Part shown: one piece after another, positions 16,719-26,100 of the stretch
How the letters are laid out: the number at the start of each line of letters is the position of its first letter
How positions within the stretch are numbered: the first letter of the stretch is position 1
Source: Acidovorax soli
Lineage (GTDB): Bacteria > Pseudomonadota > Gammaproteobacteria > Burkholderiales > Burkholderiaceae_C
Reading direction: 5' to 3'
Assembly (NCBI RefSeq): GCF_014207955.1
Contig: NZ_JACHLK010000002.1
Coordinates: 558,001 to 622,000, forward strand
DNA length: 64,000 nucleotides
Made by a program: the position numbers and the translations under genes
The notes under the pieces: model-generated
Told to the model about the DNA's origin: nothing
Seen by the model: only the letters and a program-made list of their open reading frames with translations
Database searches by the model: none

Positions 16719-17858
16719 ATGTCCGATCACGGCAAGGTTTCTCACGGCACACCGGCTGCACCCTTGGCGGCCGAGCACAGCGTCCCCCTCTTCTGGCCCA
16801 TGGCCGCTGCCTGGCACCTGGGCGAGCAGGCCCTGGCGCTGATGCAGCGCAACGCCGACTTTGCCACCGAGGCCGCCGTCATCGACCACCCGCCGCAGCC
16901 CGCCTGGGCCACGCCCAACCAGGTGCGGCTGGAGCTGGCGACCATGCGGCTGCGCGAGTTCACCGACAGTGCGGCCAAGGGAACCCCCATCCTGGTCGAC
17001 GCGCCCTTTGCGGGGCACAGCTCCACCATTGCCGACTATGCGCCCGGCCAGAGCCTGGTGCAGGTGCTCATGGCCGCCGGCGCGCCGCGCGTGCTGGTGA
17101 CCGACTGGAAGAGCGCCACCCCGGCCATGCGCTATTTCGACATCGACACCTACCTGGCCGAGCTCAACGTGGCCATCGACGACCTGGGCGGCCAGGTGCA
17201 CCTGATCGGCCTGTGCCAGGGCGGCTGGCTGAGCGCCATGTTCGCGGCGCGCTTTCCGGGCAAGGTCCAAAGCCTGGTGCTCGCGGGCTCGCCCATCGAC
17301 ACCGATGCCGGCGACGGCCCCATCAAGCGCCTGGCGCACCGCATGCCGCTTTCAACCTACAAGGACATGGTGGCCGCAGGCCAGGGCCTGATGCGCGGCA
17401 GCCTGATGCTGGCCGGCTGGAAGAACATGCACCCGGCCGAACAGTACGCCAACAAGTACACCACGCTGTACCAGCACATCGAGGACAAGAGCCAGGTCGC
17501 GCGCACCGAGCAGTTCGAGCGCTGGTACGAGAACCCGGTGGACCTGCCCGGCGCCTACTATCTGCAGGCCATCGAGCAACTGTTCAAGGAGAACCGCTTT
17601 GCCAAGGGGCAGTTTGTCGGGCTGGGGCGGACGCTGGCGCTGCGCGACATCACCATCCCCACCTACCTGCTGGGCGGCGAGGCCGACGACATCACCACAC
17701 CCGAGCAGGTCTTCGCCGCGGCCGAGCTGATCGGCACGCCCAAGCACAGCATCGTGCGCAAGCTGGTGCCCGGCGGGCACATCGGCCTGTTCATGGGCAG
17801 CGGCACGCTCAAGACCGCCTGGCCGGGCATTGCCGAATGGGTATTGGGCCACCGGTGA
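16719..17858 (+). CDS. PhaC-like alpha/beta hydrolase (polyhydroxyalkanoate synthase-related)
   Basis: A 379-residue alpha/beta hydrolase whose nucleophile elbow is GLCQG (G164-G168), with cysteine rather than serine. This GxCxG box is typical of PHA synthases. A likely triad is C166, an Asp at 323/324 in GGEADDITTP, and H354 in PGGHIGLFMG. At 379 residues it lacks the ~200-residue N-terminal domain of true PhaC. A VLVTDWKSAT segment matches the PhaC family. The start is ATG 16719 with GGGAG upstream. It is 48 bp before pta and ackA, linking it to acyl-CoA/acyl-phosphate metabolism. It could be an acyltransferase or polymer-related thioesterase; the exact role is not established. Confidence 0.8.
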   Translation: MSDHGKVSHGTPAAPLAAEHSVPLFWPMAAAWHLGEQALALMQRNADFATEAAVIDHPPQPAWATPNQVRLELATMRLREFTDSAAKGTPILVDAPFAGHSSTIADYAPGQSLVQVLMAAGAPRVLVTDWKSATPAMRYFDIDTYLAELNVAIDDLGGQVHLIGLCQGGWLSAMFAARFPGKVQSLVLAGSPIDTDAGDGPIKRLAHRMPLSTYKDMVAAGQGLMRGSLMLAGWKNMHPAEQYANKYTTLYQHIEDKSQVARTEQFERWYENPVDLPGAYYLQAIEQLFKENRFAKGQFVGLGRTLALRDITIPTYLLGGEADDITTPEQVFAAAELIGTPKHSIVRKLVPGGHIGLFMGSGTLKTAWPGIAEWVLGHR

Positions 17859-17906
17859 GGCCGGGCCCTGTACCCTTCTTGTCTTCCTCAACTTTCGTGA
17901 TGGACG

Positions 17907-18839
17907 ATGAACAGCTTTGACGCCGACTCCCTGCTCGCCCACTGCCGCACGCTTGCGCCGGCCCGCACGGCCATCGTCCACCCGGTCACGGCCAATGTGC
18001 TGAGCGCCGCCCAGGAAGCCCAGCAGCAAGGACTGATCACCCCCGTGCTGGTGGGGCCCGCGGCACGCACCCGCGAGGCGGCCGAGGCCGCGTCGGTGGA
18101 CATTGCGGGCTGGCAGCTGATCGACGCCGAGCACAGCCACGATGCGGCCGCCAAGGCCGTGGCGCTGGCCGCCGCGCGCGAGGTGGATGCGCTGATGAAA
18201 GGCTCGCTGCACTCCGATGAGCTGATGGCCGCCGTGGTCAAGAGCGACGCGGGGCTGCGCACCGAGCGGCGCATCTCCCACGCCTTCCTGATGGACCTGG
18301 AGAGCTACCCCAAGGCCTTCATCATCACCGACGCGGCCGTGAACATAGCGCCCGACCTGCCCACCAAGGCCGACATCGTGCAGAACGCCGTGGAGTTGTG
18401 GCACGCCCTCTTCGGCGTGTCTGGCCTGCCCAAGGTGGCCGTGCTGGCCGCCGTGGAGACCATCAACCCCAAGATGGTCGCCACGCTCGACGCCGCCGCC
18501 CTGTGCAAGATGGCCGACCGCGGCCAGATCACCGGCTGCCTGATCGACGGCCCGCTGGCCCTGGACAATGCGATCAGCGCCGAGGCGGCGCGCACCAAGG
18601 GCATCGTCTCGCAAGTCGCGGGCGATGCCGACATCCTGCTGGTGCCCGACATCGAGGCCGGCAACATGCTGGCCAAGCAGCTCATCTTCATGAGCGGGGC
18701 CGAAGCCGCCGGCATCGTGCTCGGTGCGCGCGTGCCCGTCATCCTGACCAGCCGGGCAGACAGCCAGCGCGCGCGCCTGCTCTCCTGCGCCGTGGCGCTG
18801 CTGCTGGCCCATGCGCGCAGCAAGGGGCAGATCAAATGA
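17907..18839 (+). CDS. pta: Phosphate acetyl/butyryltransferase
   Basis: A 310-residue single-domain enzyme of the PTA_PTB family, converting an acyl-CoA and phosphate to an acyl phosphate. Conserved blocks include MKGSLHSDELMAAVV, RRISHAFLMDL, ITDAAVNIAPDL and the glycine-rich segment near the C-terminus. The length matches PTB/short PTA proteins rather than the ~700-residue Pta of E. coli. In betaproteobacteria such proteins are often annotated as phosphate acetyltransferase or as the phosphotransacylase part of an enoyl-CoA hydratase fusion; here the hydratase part is absent. It overlaps the acetate kinase gene by 4 bp (ATGA), so coupled translation is likely. Confidence 0.9.
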   Translation: MNSFDADSLLAHCRTLAPARTAIVHPVTANVLSAAQEAQQQGLITPVLVGPAARTREAAEAASVDIAGWQLIDAEHSHDAAAKAVALAAAREVDALMKGSLHSDELMAAVVKSDAGLRTERRISHAFLMDLESYPKAFIITDAAVNIAPDLPTKADIVQNAVELWHALFGVSGLPKVAVLAAVETINPKMVATLDAAALCKMADRGQITGCLIDGPLALDNAISAEAARTKGIVSQVAGDADILLVPDIEAGNMLAKQLIFMSGAEAAGIVLGARVPVILTSRADSQRARLLSCAVALLLAHARSKGQIK

Positions 18840-19951
18840 CGCAGCCGCTGGTCCCCGTGCTGCTGGTGCTCAACGTCGGCTCGTCCAGTATCAAGTTCCA
18901 GGTGTTCGAGCGCGCATCGCTGGCGGTGCTGATGGCGGGCAAGGTGACGGGCATCGGCACCAGCGCCCAGCTGTCGGCCAAGATCACAGGTGCCGAGGCC
19001 CCCGTGCGCACTGCCCTGCCCGCGGCCGACCACGACAGCGCCATGGCCGCCGTGATCGCGCTGATCGACGAGCACGACGACGGCTGGCGCCTGGCCGCCG
19101 TGGTGCACCGCGTGGTGCATGGCGGCGCGGCCTTCCATGCGCCGGTGGTCGTGACGCCTGAGATATTGGCCCAGCTGCAGGCACTGGCCCCGCTGGCGCC
19201 ATTGCACCAGCCGCACAACCTGGCCGGCATTGCGGCATCGCAGCGCCTGGCCAGCCATGCGCTGGACATCGCCTGCTTCGACACCGCTTTCCATGCGCGC
19301 ATGGACCCGCTGTTCCAGGCCTTCGCCCTGCCCGGCCAACTGCGCGACCAGGGCGTGCGCCGCTATGGCTTCCATGGCCTGTCGTACGAATGGCTGGCCC
19401 ACGAGCTGGTGCGCACCCGGCCAGACCTGGCCCAGGCCCGCGTGGTGGCCGCCCACCTGGGCAATGGCGCCAGCCTGTGTGCCATGCAGGCCGGCCGCAG
19501 CGTGGACACCACCATGGGCATGACGGCGCTCGACGGCCTGCCCATGGGCACACGCAGCGGCGCCATCGACGCCGGCGCCGTGCTCTATCTGCAGCGCACG
19601 CTGGGCATGGATGCGGACCAGGTCGAGCACCTGCTGTACCAGGAGTCGGGCCTCAAGGGCCTGTCGGGCGTGAGCAGCGACATGCAGGCCCTGCAGGCCA
19701 GCGCCGACCCGCAGGCGGCCTTTGCCATCGACTACTTCGCGCTCAAGGTGGCCCAGTACACGGCCATGCTGGCGGTGTCCATGGGCGGCATCGATGCGCT
19801 GGTGTTCACCGGCGGCATCGGCGAGAACGCCGACACCGTGCGCGCCGCCATCCTGGCCCGGCTGCCCATGCTGGGCAGCTTCGAGACCCTGGTCATCCCC
19901 GCAAACGAAGAGAAGATGATGGCCCTCCACGCAAAGCAGTTGCTGGGCTGA
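18836..19951 (+). CDS. ackA: Acetate kinase
   Basis: A 371-residue enzyme interconverting acetyl phosphate + ADP and acetate + ATP. It begins with the family signature LVLNVGSSSIKFQVF, has HRVVHGG, the GFHGLSYE segment, HLGNGAS, and a C-terminal FTGGIGEN. It is somewhat shorter than the ~400 residues of E. coli AckA, like other proteobacterial versions. The ATG overlaps the stop of the phosphotransacylase gene. Together the pair yields ATP from acyl-CoA. The upstream PhaC-like hydrolase suggests balancing of acetyl-CoA between storage polymer and acetate. Confidence 0.95.
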   Translation: MTQPLVPVLLVLNVGSSSIKFQVFERASLAVLMAGKVTGIGTSAQLSAKITGAEAPVRTALPAADHDSAMAAVIALIDEHDDGWRLAAVVHRVVHGGAAFHAPVVVTPEILAQLQALAPLAPLHQPHNLAGIAASQRLASHALDIACFDTAFHARMDPLFQAFALPGQLRDQGVRRYGFHGLSYEWLAHELVRTRPDLAQARVVAAHLGNGASLCAMQAGRSVDTTMGMTALDGLPMGTRSGAIDAGAVLYLQRTLGMDADQVEHLLYQESGLKGLSGVSSDMQALQASADPQAAFAIDYFALKVAQYTAMLAVSMGGIDALVFTGGIGENADTVRAAILARLPMLGSFETLVIPANEEKMMALHAKQLLG

Positions 19952-19952
19952 C

Positions 19953-20846
19953 CTACGCCGCCAGTGCCCACTGCGCCACCAGCGCGCCGATCTCCGCCAT
20001 GGCCGCGTCGCGCTGCTCGGGCGGCGCCTCGCCGCCGGTCAGGTAGCAGCTCACCACGATGGGCTTGCGCTCCGGGGGCCAGAACACACCCGCATCGTTG
20101 CTGGTGCCGCGCGATGCGGTGCCGGTCTTCTCGCCCGCCTTCCAGCCCTCGGGCAGGCGGGCGCGCAGGCGCTTGTCGCCCGTCTTGTTGGCCAGCAGCC
20201 AGCCCTGCAGCTTTTCGCGCGAGGCGGGCGACAGGGCTTGGCCCAGCGCCAGGGCCTGGATGCAATGCACCATGGCCACGGGCGTGGTGGTATCGCGCGG
20301 GTCGCCGGGCTTGGCCTCGTTGAGCGCAGGCTCGATGCGGTCCAGCCGCGTGATGCTGTCGCCCAGCGATCGCACATAGGCCGTCAGCGCTGGCGGGCCG
20401 CCGTTGCTGGCCAAGAGCAGGTTGGCGGCGGTGTTGTCGCTCAGGGTCATGGTGCCTGCGCACAGCTCTTCCACCGTGAGGCCCGCGCCGTCGGCATGCG
20501 GCTCGGTCACGGGGGAGTAGGCCACCAGGTCCTTCTTGGCGTAGGTGATGCGGCGGTCCAGCTTGTCGTGGCCCTGGTCCACGCGGCGCAGGGTCTGGGC
20601 GGCCAGCAGCAGCTTGAAGGTGCTGGCCATGGGAAAGCGCTCTGCGCCCCGGTGGGCGATCTGCCGGCCGGTGTGGGTATCGAGCGCGGCCACGCCCACG
20701 CGCCCGCCCACGCTGGCTTCGATGCGTGCCAGCGCGGCCTTCCAGGCGGTATCGGCTGCGGAGGCACTGTTTTTCTGCGGGCTGGTCTGGGCCCAGGCGG
20801 CCAGGGGGAGAAGGCCGATGGCGGTCAAAAGGTCTCGTCGTTGCAT
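19953..20846 (-). CDS. Class A beta-lactamase
   Basis: A 297-residue periplasmic serine beta-lactamase. The leader MQRRDLLTAIGLLPLAAWAQ contains a twin-arginine motif, so export is probably by Tat. All class A motifs are present: STFK (S75-K78, nucleophile), SDN (136-138), omega-loop glutamate E172 with N176 in EPALNE, and KTG (240-242). It is chromosomal and paired divergently with a LysR regulator, the layout of inducible class A enzymes. I start at the ATG at 20846, as the upstream extension has no signal-peptide features. The resistance spectrum cannot be deduced from sequence alone. Confidence 0.94.
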   Translation of the reverse strand: MQRRDLLTAIGLLPLAAWAQTSPQKNSASAADTAWKAALARIEASVGGRVGVAALDTHTGRQIAHRGAERFPMASTFKLLLAAQTLRRVDQGHDKLDRRITYAKKDLVAYSPVTEPHADGAGLTVEELCAGTMTLSDNTAANLLLASNGGPPALTAYVRSLGDSITRLDRIEPALNEAKPGDPRDTTTPVAMVHCIQALALGQALSPASREKLQGWLLANKTGDKRLRARLPEGWKAGEKTGTASRGTSNDAGVFWPPERKPIVVSCYLTGGEAPPEQRDAAMAEIGALVAQWALAA

Positions 20847-20962
20847 TTGATTACTTGGAGTGGTTGGCAGGAATGGGTGCAACGATACCGAGAGTGCTGG
20901 CAAAGCACCATCGACAATAATCGCCCCGAGACCCAAGAAAAACTTCTGGATACTTTTTCCCC

Positions 20963-21820
20963 ATGCACCTGCCGCTCAACGCCCTGCGGGCCTTCGAGGT
21001 GTCGGCCCGCCACCTGAACCTCACGCGCGCCGCCGACGAGCTCAACGTGAGCCAGACGGCCGTGAGCCAGCACATCCGCAACCTGGAGGACCGGCTGGGC
21101 AAGCCGCTGTTCCGCCGCCTGCCCCGGGGCCTGGCGCTCACCGACGAGGGCCAGGCCCTGCTGCCCGTGCTCAGCGATGCCTTCGAACGCATCGCAGCCG
21201 CCCTGGAGCACATGAGCGACACGCGCCCGCGCGAGGTGCTCACCGTGGGCGTGGTGGGTACCTTTGCCGTGGGCTGGCTGCTGCCGCGGCTGCGCGACTT
21301 TCAGCAGGCCTGCCCCTTCGTGGACCTGCGCCTGCTGACGCACAACAACCGGGTGGACATGGCCGGCGAGGGCCTGGACTACGCCATCCGCTTTGGCGAC
21401 GGCGCCTGGCATGGCACCGAGGCGCAGTGCATCTTGCACGCCCCCATGACGGCCATGTGCGCCCCCGCCCTGGCCCACCACCTGCGCCACCCGGCCGATC
21501 TGGCGCGCCAGCCCCTGCTGCGCACCTACCGCGTGGACGAATGGGCGGCCTGGTTCGACGCCGCAGGCGCCCCCTGCCCCGTGGTGCGCGGCGCCGTGTT
21601 CGACTCTTCATTGACCCTGGCCGAGGCCGCCGTGCAGGGTGCGGGCGTGGCGCTGCTGCCGGTGAGCATGTTCACGCGCGAGCTGCAGCAGGGCCGCCTG
21701 GTGCGCCCGTTTGCGCTGGAGCTGCAGCACGGGGCCTACTGGCTCACGCGCCTCAAATCACGCACGCCCAGCCCGGCGATGGAAGCGTTTCACCGGTGGC
21801 TGATAGCGCAGGTGGGGTGA
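20963..21820 (+). CDS. ampR: LysR-family regulator, AmpR/GcvA type, next to the beta-lactamase
   Basis: A 285-residue LysR regulator with the AmpR/GcvA N-terminus (MHLPLNALRAFEVSARHLNL) and winged HTH TRAADELNVSQTAVSQHIRNL. The effector domain is PBP2-like. It is divergent from the class A beta-lactamase across a 116-bp region (20847-20962), the standard ampR-bla arrangement in which the regulator activates the lactamase in response to muropeptides. I saw no textbook AmpR box in the gap. The symbol rests on position and N-terminal similarity; GcvA-like family members are hard to separate by eye. Confidence 0.85.
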   Translation: MHLPLNALRAFEVSARHLNLTRAADELNVSQTAVSQHIRNLEDRLGKPLFRRLPRGLALTDEGQALLPVLSDAFERIAAALEHMSDTRPREVLTVGVVGTFAVGWLLPRLRDFQQACPFVDLRLLTHNNRVDMAGEGLDYAIRFGDGAWHGTEAQCILHAPMTAMCAPALAHHLRHPADLARQPLLRTYRVDEWAAWFDAAGAPCPVVRGAVFDSSLTLAEAAVQGAGVALLPVSMFTRELQQGRLVRPFALELQHGAYWLTRLKSRTPSPAMEAFHRWLIAQVG

Positions 21821-21823
21821 GCT

Positions 21824-23464
21824 TCAGCCGCCCAAAGCCTTGGCAATGACCTCGGCCGGGATCTCATCCACCTGGTTGGGCTCCAGAAACTCCTGCCCAT
21901 AGCGCGCATACACGCCCTCGCGCACGAACACCTGGAACAGGTCGGGGTCGATGTGGCCGTTGTCGCGCATCTTGCACATGATGGCAAGAGCCTGCGACAG
22001 CGTCATGCCGCTCTTGTACGGCCGGTCGGCGGCGGTCAGCGCCTCGAAGATGTCGGCAATGCCCATCATGCGCGCCTGCACCGACATCTGGTCGCGCGTG
22101 AGGCCGCGCGGGTAGCCCTTGCCGTCCATGCGCTCGTGGTGGCCGCCCGCGTACTCGGGCACGTTCTTGAGGTGGCGCGGCCAGGGCAGCGTCTCCAGCA
22201 TCTTGATGGTGGCGACGATGTGGTAATTGACAGTGTCGCGCTCGCCCTGGGTGAGCGTGCCCGAGCGGATGGTCAGGTTCTCCACCTCCTCGGCCGTGAG
22301 AAAGCTGGTCTGCACGCCCTGCGGGTTGCGCCACTGGCGCGCGGCCGAGATGTCGCGCACGCGCTGCTGGTCCTCGGCGCGCATGGCTTCGGCGCCCTGG
22401 TTGCTGCGGCGCATGAACTCGCGCTCTTCTTCCAGCGTGTGGATGCTTTGCTGCAGGCCCTGCAGCTCCTGTGCCTCGGCCGCGGCGTCCACCACCGGGC
22501 GCAGCGCCAGCTGGCGGCGCAGGGCGGCCAGTTCGGCATCGCGCTTGAGCACCTCGAAGCGCGTGTCCACCAGGCCGATACGGTCGTAGATGGTCTGCAG
22601 CTTGGTGGCCTTGTCCACCACGTGCACGGGCGTGGTGATCTTGCCGCAGTCGTGCAGCAGGCCCGCCATCTTGAGCTCGTAGCGGTCGCGCTCGGTCATG
22701 GTGAAGCCGGCCAGCGGGCCTTCCTGCGTGGCGTTCACGGCCTCGGCCAGCATCATGGTCAGGGCCGGCACGCGCTGGCAGTGGCCGCCGGTGTAGGGCG
22801 ATTTTTCGTCGATGGCCAGGTTGATCAGGTTCACGAACGACTCGAACAGCCGTTCGAGCTGGGTGATGAGCAGCCGGTTGGTCAGCGCAATGGCCGCCTG
22901 CGAGGCCAGCGACTCGGCCAGGCTCTGGTCGGCCGTGGAGAATTCGGTCACCTCGCCCGTTTCGGGGTCGCGCGCGTTGATGAGCTGCAGCACGCCGATG
23001 AGCTCGCGGTCGTGGTTGCGCATGGGCACCGTGAGGAACGACTTGGAGCGGTAGCCCGTGCGCTGGTCGAACAGGCGCGTGCCCGAGAAGTCGAAGCCCT
23101 CTTCGCTGTAGGCATCGCCCACGTTCACCGTGCGGTCGTGGATGGCCGCGTACGCCGCCACCAGCGAATCGTTGGGCGAGCCATCGGCATTGCGCAGCGG
23201 CAGTTGCGGAAAATCGATGGGCCGCCCCGTGGTGCCGCCCAGGCGGATATCGAGCGAATCGGTGCGCACGATCTCGAACTTCAGCGCATCGCCCTCCTCC
23301 GTCACGCTGTACAGGGTGCCGCCATCGGCCCCGGTGATGGCCTTGGCGGCCTCCAGAATGTTCTCCAGCAGCCGGTCGATGTCGCGCTCGCGCGAAAGCG
23401 CCGCACCAATGCCGTTGAGCTGCTCAAGCCGGCGAAAAAGGTGGACGGTGGATTCCTTGCTCAT
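21824..23464 (-). CDS. GAF-domain HD-GYP phosphohydrolase (cyclic-di-GMP phosphodiesterase-like)
   Basis: A 546-residue cytoplasmic sensor/effector. An N-terminal GAF domain (about 10-190, with [20 protein letters not shown]) is followed by an HD-GYP domain. Its HD pair is in [11 protein letters not shown], and the later motifs [14 protein letters not shown] and [15 protein letters not shown] include the GYP tripeptide. A long helical insertion of about 100 residues ([15 protein letters not shown] to [10 protein letters not shown]) separates the HD and GYP halves, as in a subgroup of two-domain HD-GYP proteins. Likely function is c-di-GMP hydrolysis controlled by a small ligand of GAF. ATG 23464 starts the GAF region directly. 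Convergent with ampR, 3 bp apart. Confidence 0.9.
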   Translation of the reverse strand: MSKESTVHLFRRLEQLNGIGAALSRERDIDRLLENILEAAKAITGADGGTLYSVTEEGDALKFEIVRTDSLDIRLGGTTGRPIDFPQLPLRNADGSPNDSLVAAYAAIHDRTVNVGDAYSEEGFDFSGTRLFDQRTGYRSKSFLTVPMRNHDRELIGVLQLINARDPETGEVTEFSTADQSLAESLASQAAIALTNRLLITQLERLFESFVNLINLAIDEKSPYTGGHCQRVPALTMMLAEAVNATQEGPLAGFTMTERDRYELKMAGLLHDCGKITTPVHVVDKATKLQTIYDRIGLVDTRFEVLKRDAELAALRRQLALRPVVDAAAEAQELQGLQQSIHTLEEEREFMRRSNQGAEAMRAEDQQRVRDISAARQWRNPQGVQTSFLTAEEVENLTIRSGTLTQGERDTVNYHIVATIKMLETLPWPRHLKNVPEYAGGHHERMDGKGYPRGLTRDQMSVQARMMGIADIFEALTAADRPYKSGMTLSQALAIMCKMRDNGHIDPDLFQVFVREGVYARYGQEFLEPNQVDEIPAEVIAKALGG

Positions 23465-23558
23465 GAAGCGACCCTGGCTGCAACGTTGGCGACCGCCCAT
23501 CGTAACCAAAAGTGACCGCTATCATCAGCCCTTTCTGTCCAGTTTTACAAGCCGCTCC

Positions 23559-24539
23559 GTGCAGTCCGTCACGCCCCGCTTCCTTACCGCCGCCCTCTAC
23601 CAGTTCGTTGATTTGCCGGACTTTGCCGACCTGCGCGACCCGCTGCAGGCGTTGTGCGACGCCCACAGTGTGCGCGGCATGCTGCTCTTGGCGCCCGAGG
23701 GCATCAACGGCACCATTGCCGGCCCGCCCGAAGGCGTGCAGGCCGTGCTGGCCTGGCTGCGCAGCGATGCCCGCTTTGCCGCCCTGCAGCACAAGGAGGC
23801 CGTGGGCGAGCGCCAACCCTTCTACCGCATGCGCGTGCGCCTCAAGCGCGAAATCGTCACTCTGGGCGTGCCCGGGCTGAACCCCGCGCGCAATGCCGGC
23901 ACCTACGTCAAGCCCGAGGACTGGAACTCCCTGATCGCCGACCCCGCCGTGGTGGTGGTCGACACGCGCAACGACTATGAGGTGGGCATCGGCAGCTTCG
24001 CGCGCGCCATCAACCCCCACACCAAAAGCTTTGCCGAGTTTCCGGCCTGGGTGGCGGCACAATCGCAACCCGGCGGCGCCCTGGCCGGCAAGCCCCGTGT
24101 GGCCATGTTCTGCACCGGCGGCATCCGCTGCGAAAAGTCCACCGCGCTGCTCAAGTCCCAAGGCTTCGACGAGGTCTACCACCTCGAAGGCGGCATCCTC
24201 AAGTACCTGGAGACCGTGCCCGAGGAAGACAGCCTGTGGCATGGCGACTGCTTTGTCTTTGACGAGCGCGTATCGGTGGGCCACGGCCTGGCCCCCGGCC
24301 ACCACCAGCTGTGCCGATCCTGCCGCATGCCCCTGGGCGCGGCCGAACTGGCCTCGCCCCACTACGTGGCCGGCGTGAGCTGCCCCTATTGCCACGGCAC
24401 CCGCACGCCCGAGCAGGAGCAGGCCCTGGCCGAGCGCGAGCGGCAGATGCAACTGGCCAAGGCGCGCGGCGAAGAGCACATAGGCGCCCGCCAGCCCGGC
24501 ACGCCACCCCGCAGCCGGGCGGAGGACGACCCTGCATGA
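23559..24539 (+). CDS. trhO: tRNA uridine(34) hydroxylase TrhO (rhodanese-related, YceA)
   Basis: A 326-residue protein of the YceA/UPF0176 family, which hydroxylates tRNA uridine 34 (ho5U34) using oxygen. The layout is an N-terminal ferredoxin-like domain ([14 protein letters not shown]), a rhodanese domain with active-site cysteine in [11 protein letters not shown], and a C-terminal cysteine-rich segment (CRSCR.. and CPYCHG) that could bind metal. The long open frame upstream to 23130 is antisense to the HD-GYP gene, so I use the GTG at 23559 just before the conserved region. The gene overlaps the GST gene by 4 bp. Confidence 0.92.
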   Translation: MQSVTPRFLTAALYQFVDLPDFADLRDPLQALCDAHSVRGMLLLAPEGINGTIAGPPEGVQAVLAWLRSDARFAALQHKEAVGERQPFYRMRVRLKREIVTLGVPGLNPARNAGTYVKPEDWNSLIADPAVVVVDTRNDYEVGIGSFARAINPHTKSFAEFPAWVAAQSQPGGALAGKPRVAMFCTGGIRCEKSTALLKSQGFDEVYHLEGGILKYLETVPEEDSLWHGDCFVFDERVSVGHGLAPGHHQLCRSCRMPLGAAELASPHYVAGVSCPYCHGTRTPEQEQALAERERQMQLAKARGEEHIGARQPGTPPRSRAEDDPA

Positions 24540-25216
24540 GCACCACCACCGCCCTGCCCGTTCTCTATTCCTTCCGCCGCTGCCCCTACGCCATGCGCGC
24601 CCGCCTGGCCCTGGCCGTGAGCGGCCAGGTCTGCGAGCTGCGCGAGGTGGTGCTGCGCGCCAAGCCCCAGGGCCTGCTGCAGGCATCGCCCAAGGCCACG
24701 GTGCCCGTGCTGGTGCTGCCCGATGGCACGGTGTTGGAGCAGAGCCTGGACATCATGCGCTGGGCCCTGGCCCGGAACGACCCCGCCGGCTGGCTGCGCC
24801 CCAGCCAGGGCGACGAGCCCGCCATGCTGGCACTGATCGCCGAATGCGACGGCCCTTTCAAGCAGGCGCTGGACCGGTGCAAGTACCCCAACCGCTACCC
24901 CGAGGCCGATGGCGCCCAGGCGCGGGTGCAGGCCGTGGACTGGCTGCAGGGGCTGGAGGCGCGGCTGGCGGGCCAACCGTTTCTGTTTGGGCAGCACGCC
25001 GCGCTGGCCGATATGGCGATTGCACCGTTTGTGCGGCAGTTTGCGGGGATCGATGCGGACTGGTGGGCGGCACAGCCCTGGCCAAAGCTGCAGGGCTGGC
25101 TGGCGCAGTGGCAGGCCGGGGCGCTGTTCGAGGGTGTGATGCCCAAGCTGGATGCGTGGGTGGATGGGACGGAAGGCGTGCGCTTTCCGTTTGAGGAAAC
25201 TGGGCGCATCTCTTGA
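24536..25216 (+). CDS. Glutathione S-transferase-like protein
   Basis: A 226-residue GST-fold protein. The thioredoxin-like N-terminal domain (about 1-85) has [16 protein letters not shown] with a potential catalytic Cys, and the ligand loop ATVPVL. An all-helical C-terminal domain follows ([18 protein letters not shown]). The [10 protein letters not shown] start is typical of the Cys-type bacterial GSTs with low classical transferase activity. It may act on glutathione mixed disulfides. Translation is coupled to trhO by an ATGA overlap. Confidence 0.9.
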   Translation: MSTTTALPVLYSFRRCPYAMRARLALAVSGQVCELREVVLRAKPQGLLQASPKATVPVLVLPDGTVLEQSLDIMRWALARNDPAGWLRPSQGDEPAMLALIAECDGPFKQALDRCKYPNRYPEADGAQARVQAVDWLQGLEARLAGQPFLFGQHAALADMAIAPFVRQFAGIDADWWAAQPWPKLQGWLAQWQAGALFEGVMPKLDAWVDGTEGVRFPFEETGRIS

Positions 25217-25327
25217 GTGACCTCCGCTTCTGCAGATATGCCGATGGAGGCCTATCAGAACATTCCAATTGCCTGCATCGAGATAGGATGACTGGCTAGA
25301 CAAATTCGACAAAAGAGGGAGAAGTCC

Positions 25328-26029
25328 ATGCGCCAACTGTTCATCGCTTTGGCCGCTGTCGCGGCATGTGCAGCAAATGCCCAAACAGCACAAAAGAAGC
25401 CTGCACCCCCACCCGCTGCCGCCGCTCAAGCGCCTGCGCCCGCCCCTGCACCGGCACCCGAGCCTTCAGTTCCTGTGTGGGAAAAAGAGCCCGAAGCCTT
25501 CTTGGGTGTGAAGCTCAACGAGCCATTCGCGGTACCCGCTTGCCCAATGGAGACCATCGGCCAGTACTACAAGACCCAGACGCTCAACTACAACGCCATG
25601 AAGTCGTTGGAAGGGGTCTGCTACAACCCGAATCTAACCTCCACTGGCTCGGGCGGGTCGAGCACATACAGGCTGGCGAACGTTCCGGATGTCGGCGTCG
25701 GCTATAAGGTCTTCGTCCATTCGAAGAACGGCGCGGTCAGCAAAATCACGATCGAGTTGACGCAATCGAATTTCGCCGGTCTCTTGTCGGCATTCAAAGA
25801 TCGCTATGGTGAACCGACATTGGTAACCGCCAAGACAGTGAAAACGCAGGCAGGCGCAGAGTTCAGTGCCAGCGACGTCATGTGGAGAGGCAAGAAAATC
25901 TCGATCAGCATGTATGAACGCTTGAACCGAGTTGACGAGTCGTATGTACTCATTTCGGACAACGCCGCTGTGGAGGCCGAACTGGATGCGCAGCGACAAA
26001 AGCGCTCCTCGGAGGCGCAGAAGTTCTGA
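25328..26029 (+). CDS. Exported protein of unknown function
   Basis: A 233-residue protein with a Sec signal peptide (MRQLFIALAAVAACAANAQ), a Pro/Ala linker (about 25-48), then a globular domain with two or three cysteines (VPACPM, GVCYNP). RBS GGGAG precedes the ATG. The second half (YGEPTLVTAKTVKTQAG.. DVMWRGKKISISMYERL) has a strand-rich pattern reminiscent of small periplasmic lipoprotein folds, but no family can be named. Base composition is more AT-rich than upstream neighbours, so it may belong to the variable region that continues to 32.3 kb. Confidence 0.75.
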   Translation: MRQLFIALAAVAACAANAQTAQKKPAPPPAAAAQAPAPAPAPAPEPSVPVWEKEPEAFLGVKLNEPFAVPACPMETIGQYYKTQTLNYNAMKSLEGVCYNPNLTSTGSGGSSTYRLANVPDVGVGYKVFVHSKNGAVSKITIELTQSNFAGLLSAFKDRYGEPTLVTAKTVKTQAGAEFSASDVMWRGKKISISMYERLNRVDESYVLISDNAAVEAELDAQRQKRSSEAQKF

Positions 26030-26100
26030 GCCTCTTTACGACCTCGCCGGGCGACCCGCCGACACCGCCTGAACCTCCGGGAACGGCACACAATGCCGGC

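Noticed and set aside
20847-20962. An AmpR operator in the lactamase/LysR gap
   Set aside because: I looked for the classical AmpR box and saw no convincing match, only short partial repeats.
23130-23558. N-terminal extension of TrhO
   Set aside because: This part lies antisense to the HD-GYP gene and is poor in conserved sequence; the TrhO domain starts near the GTG at 23559.
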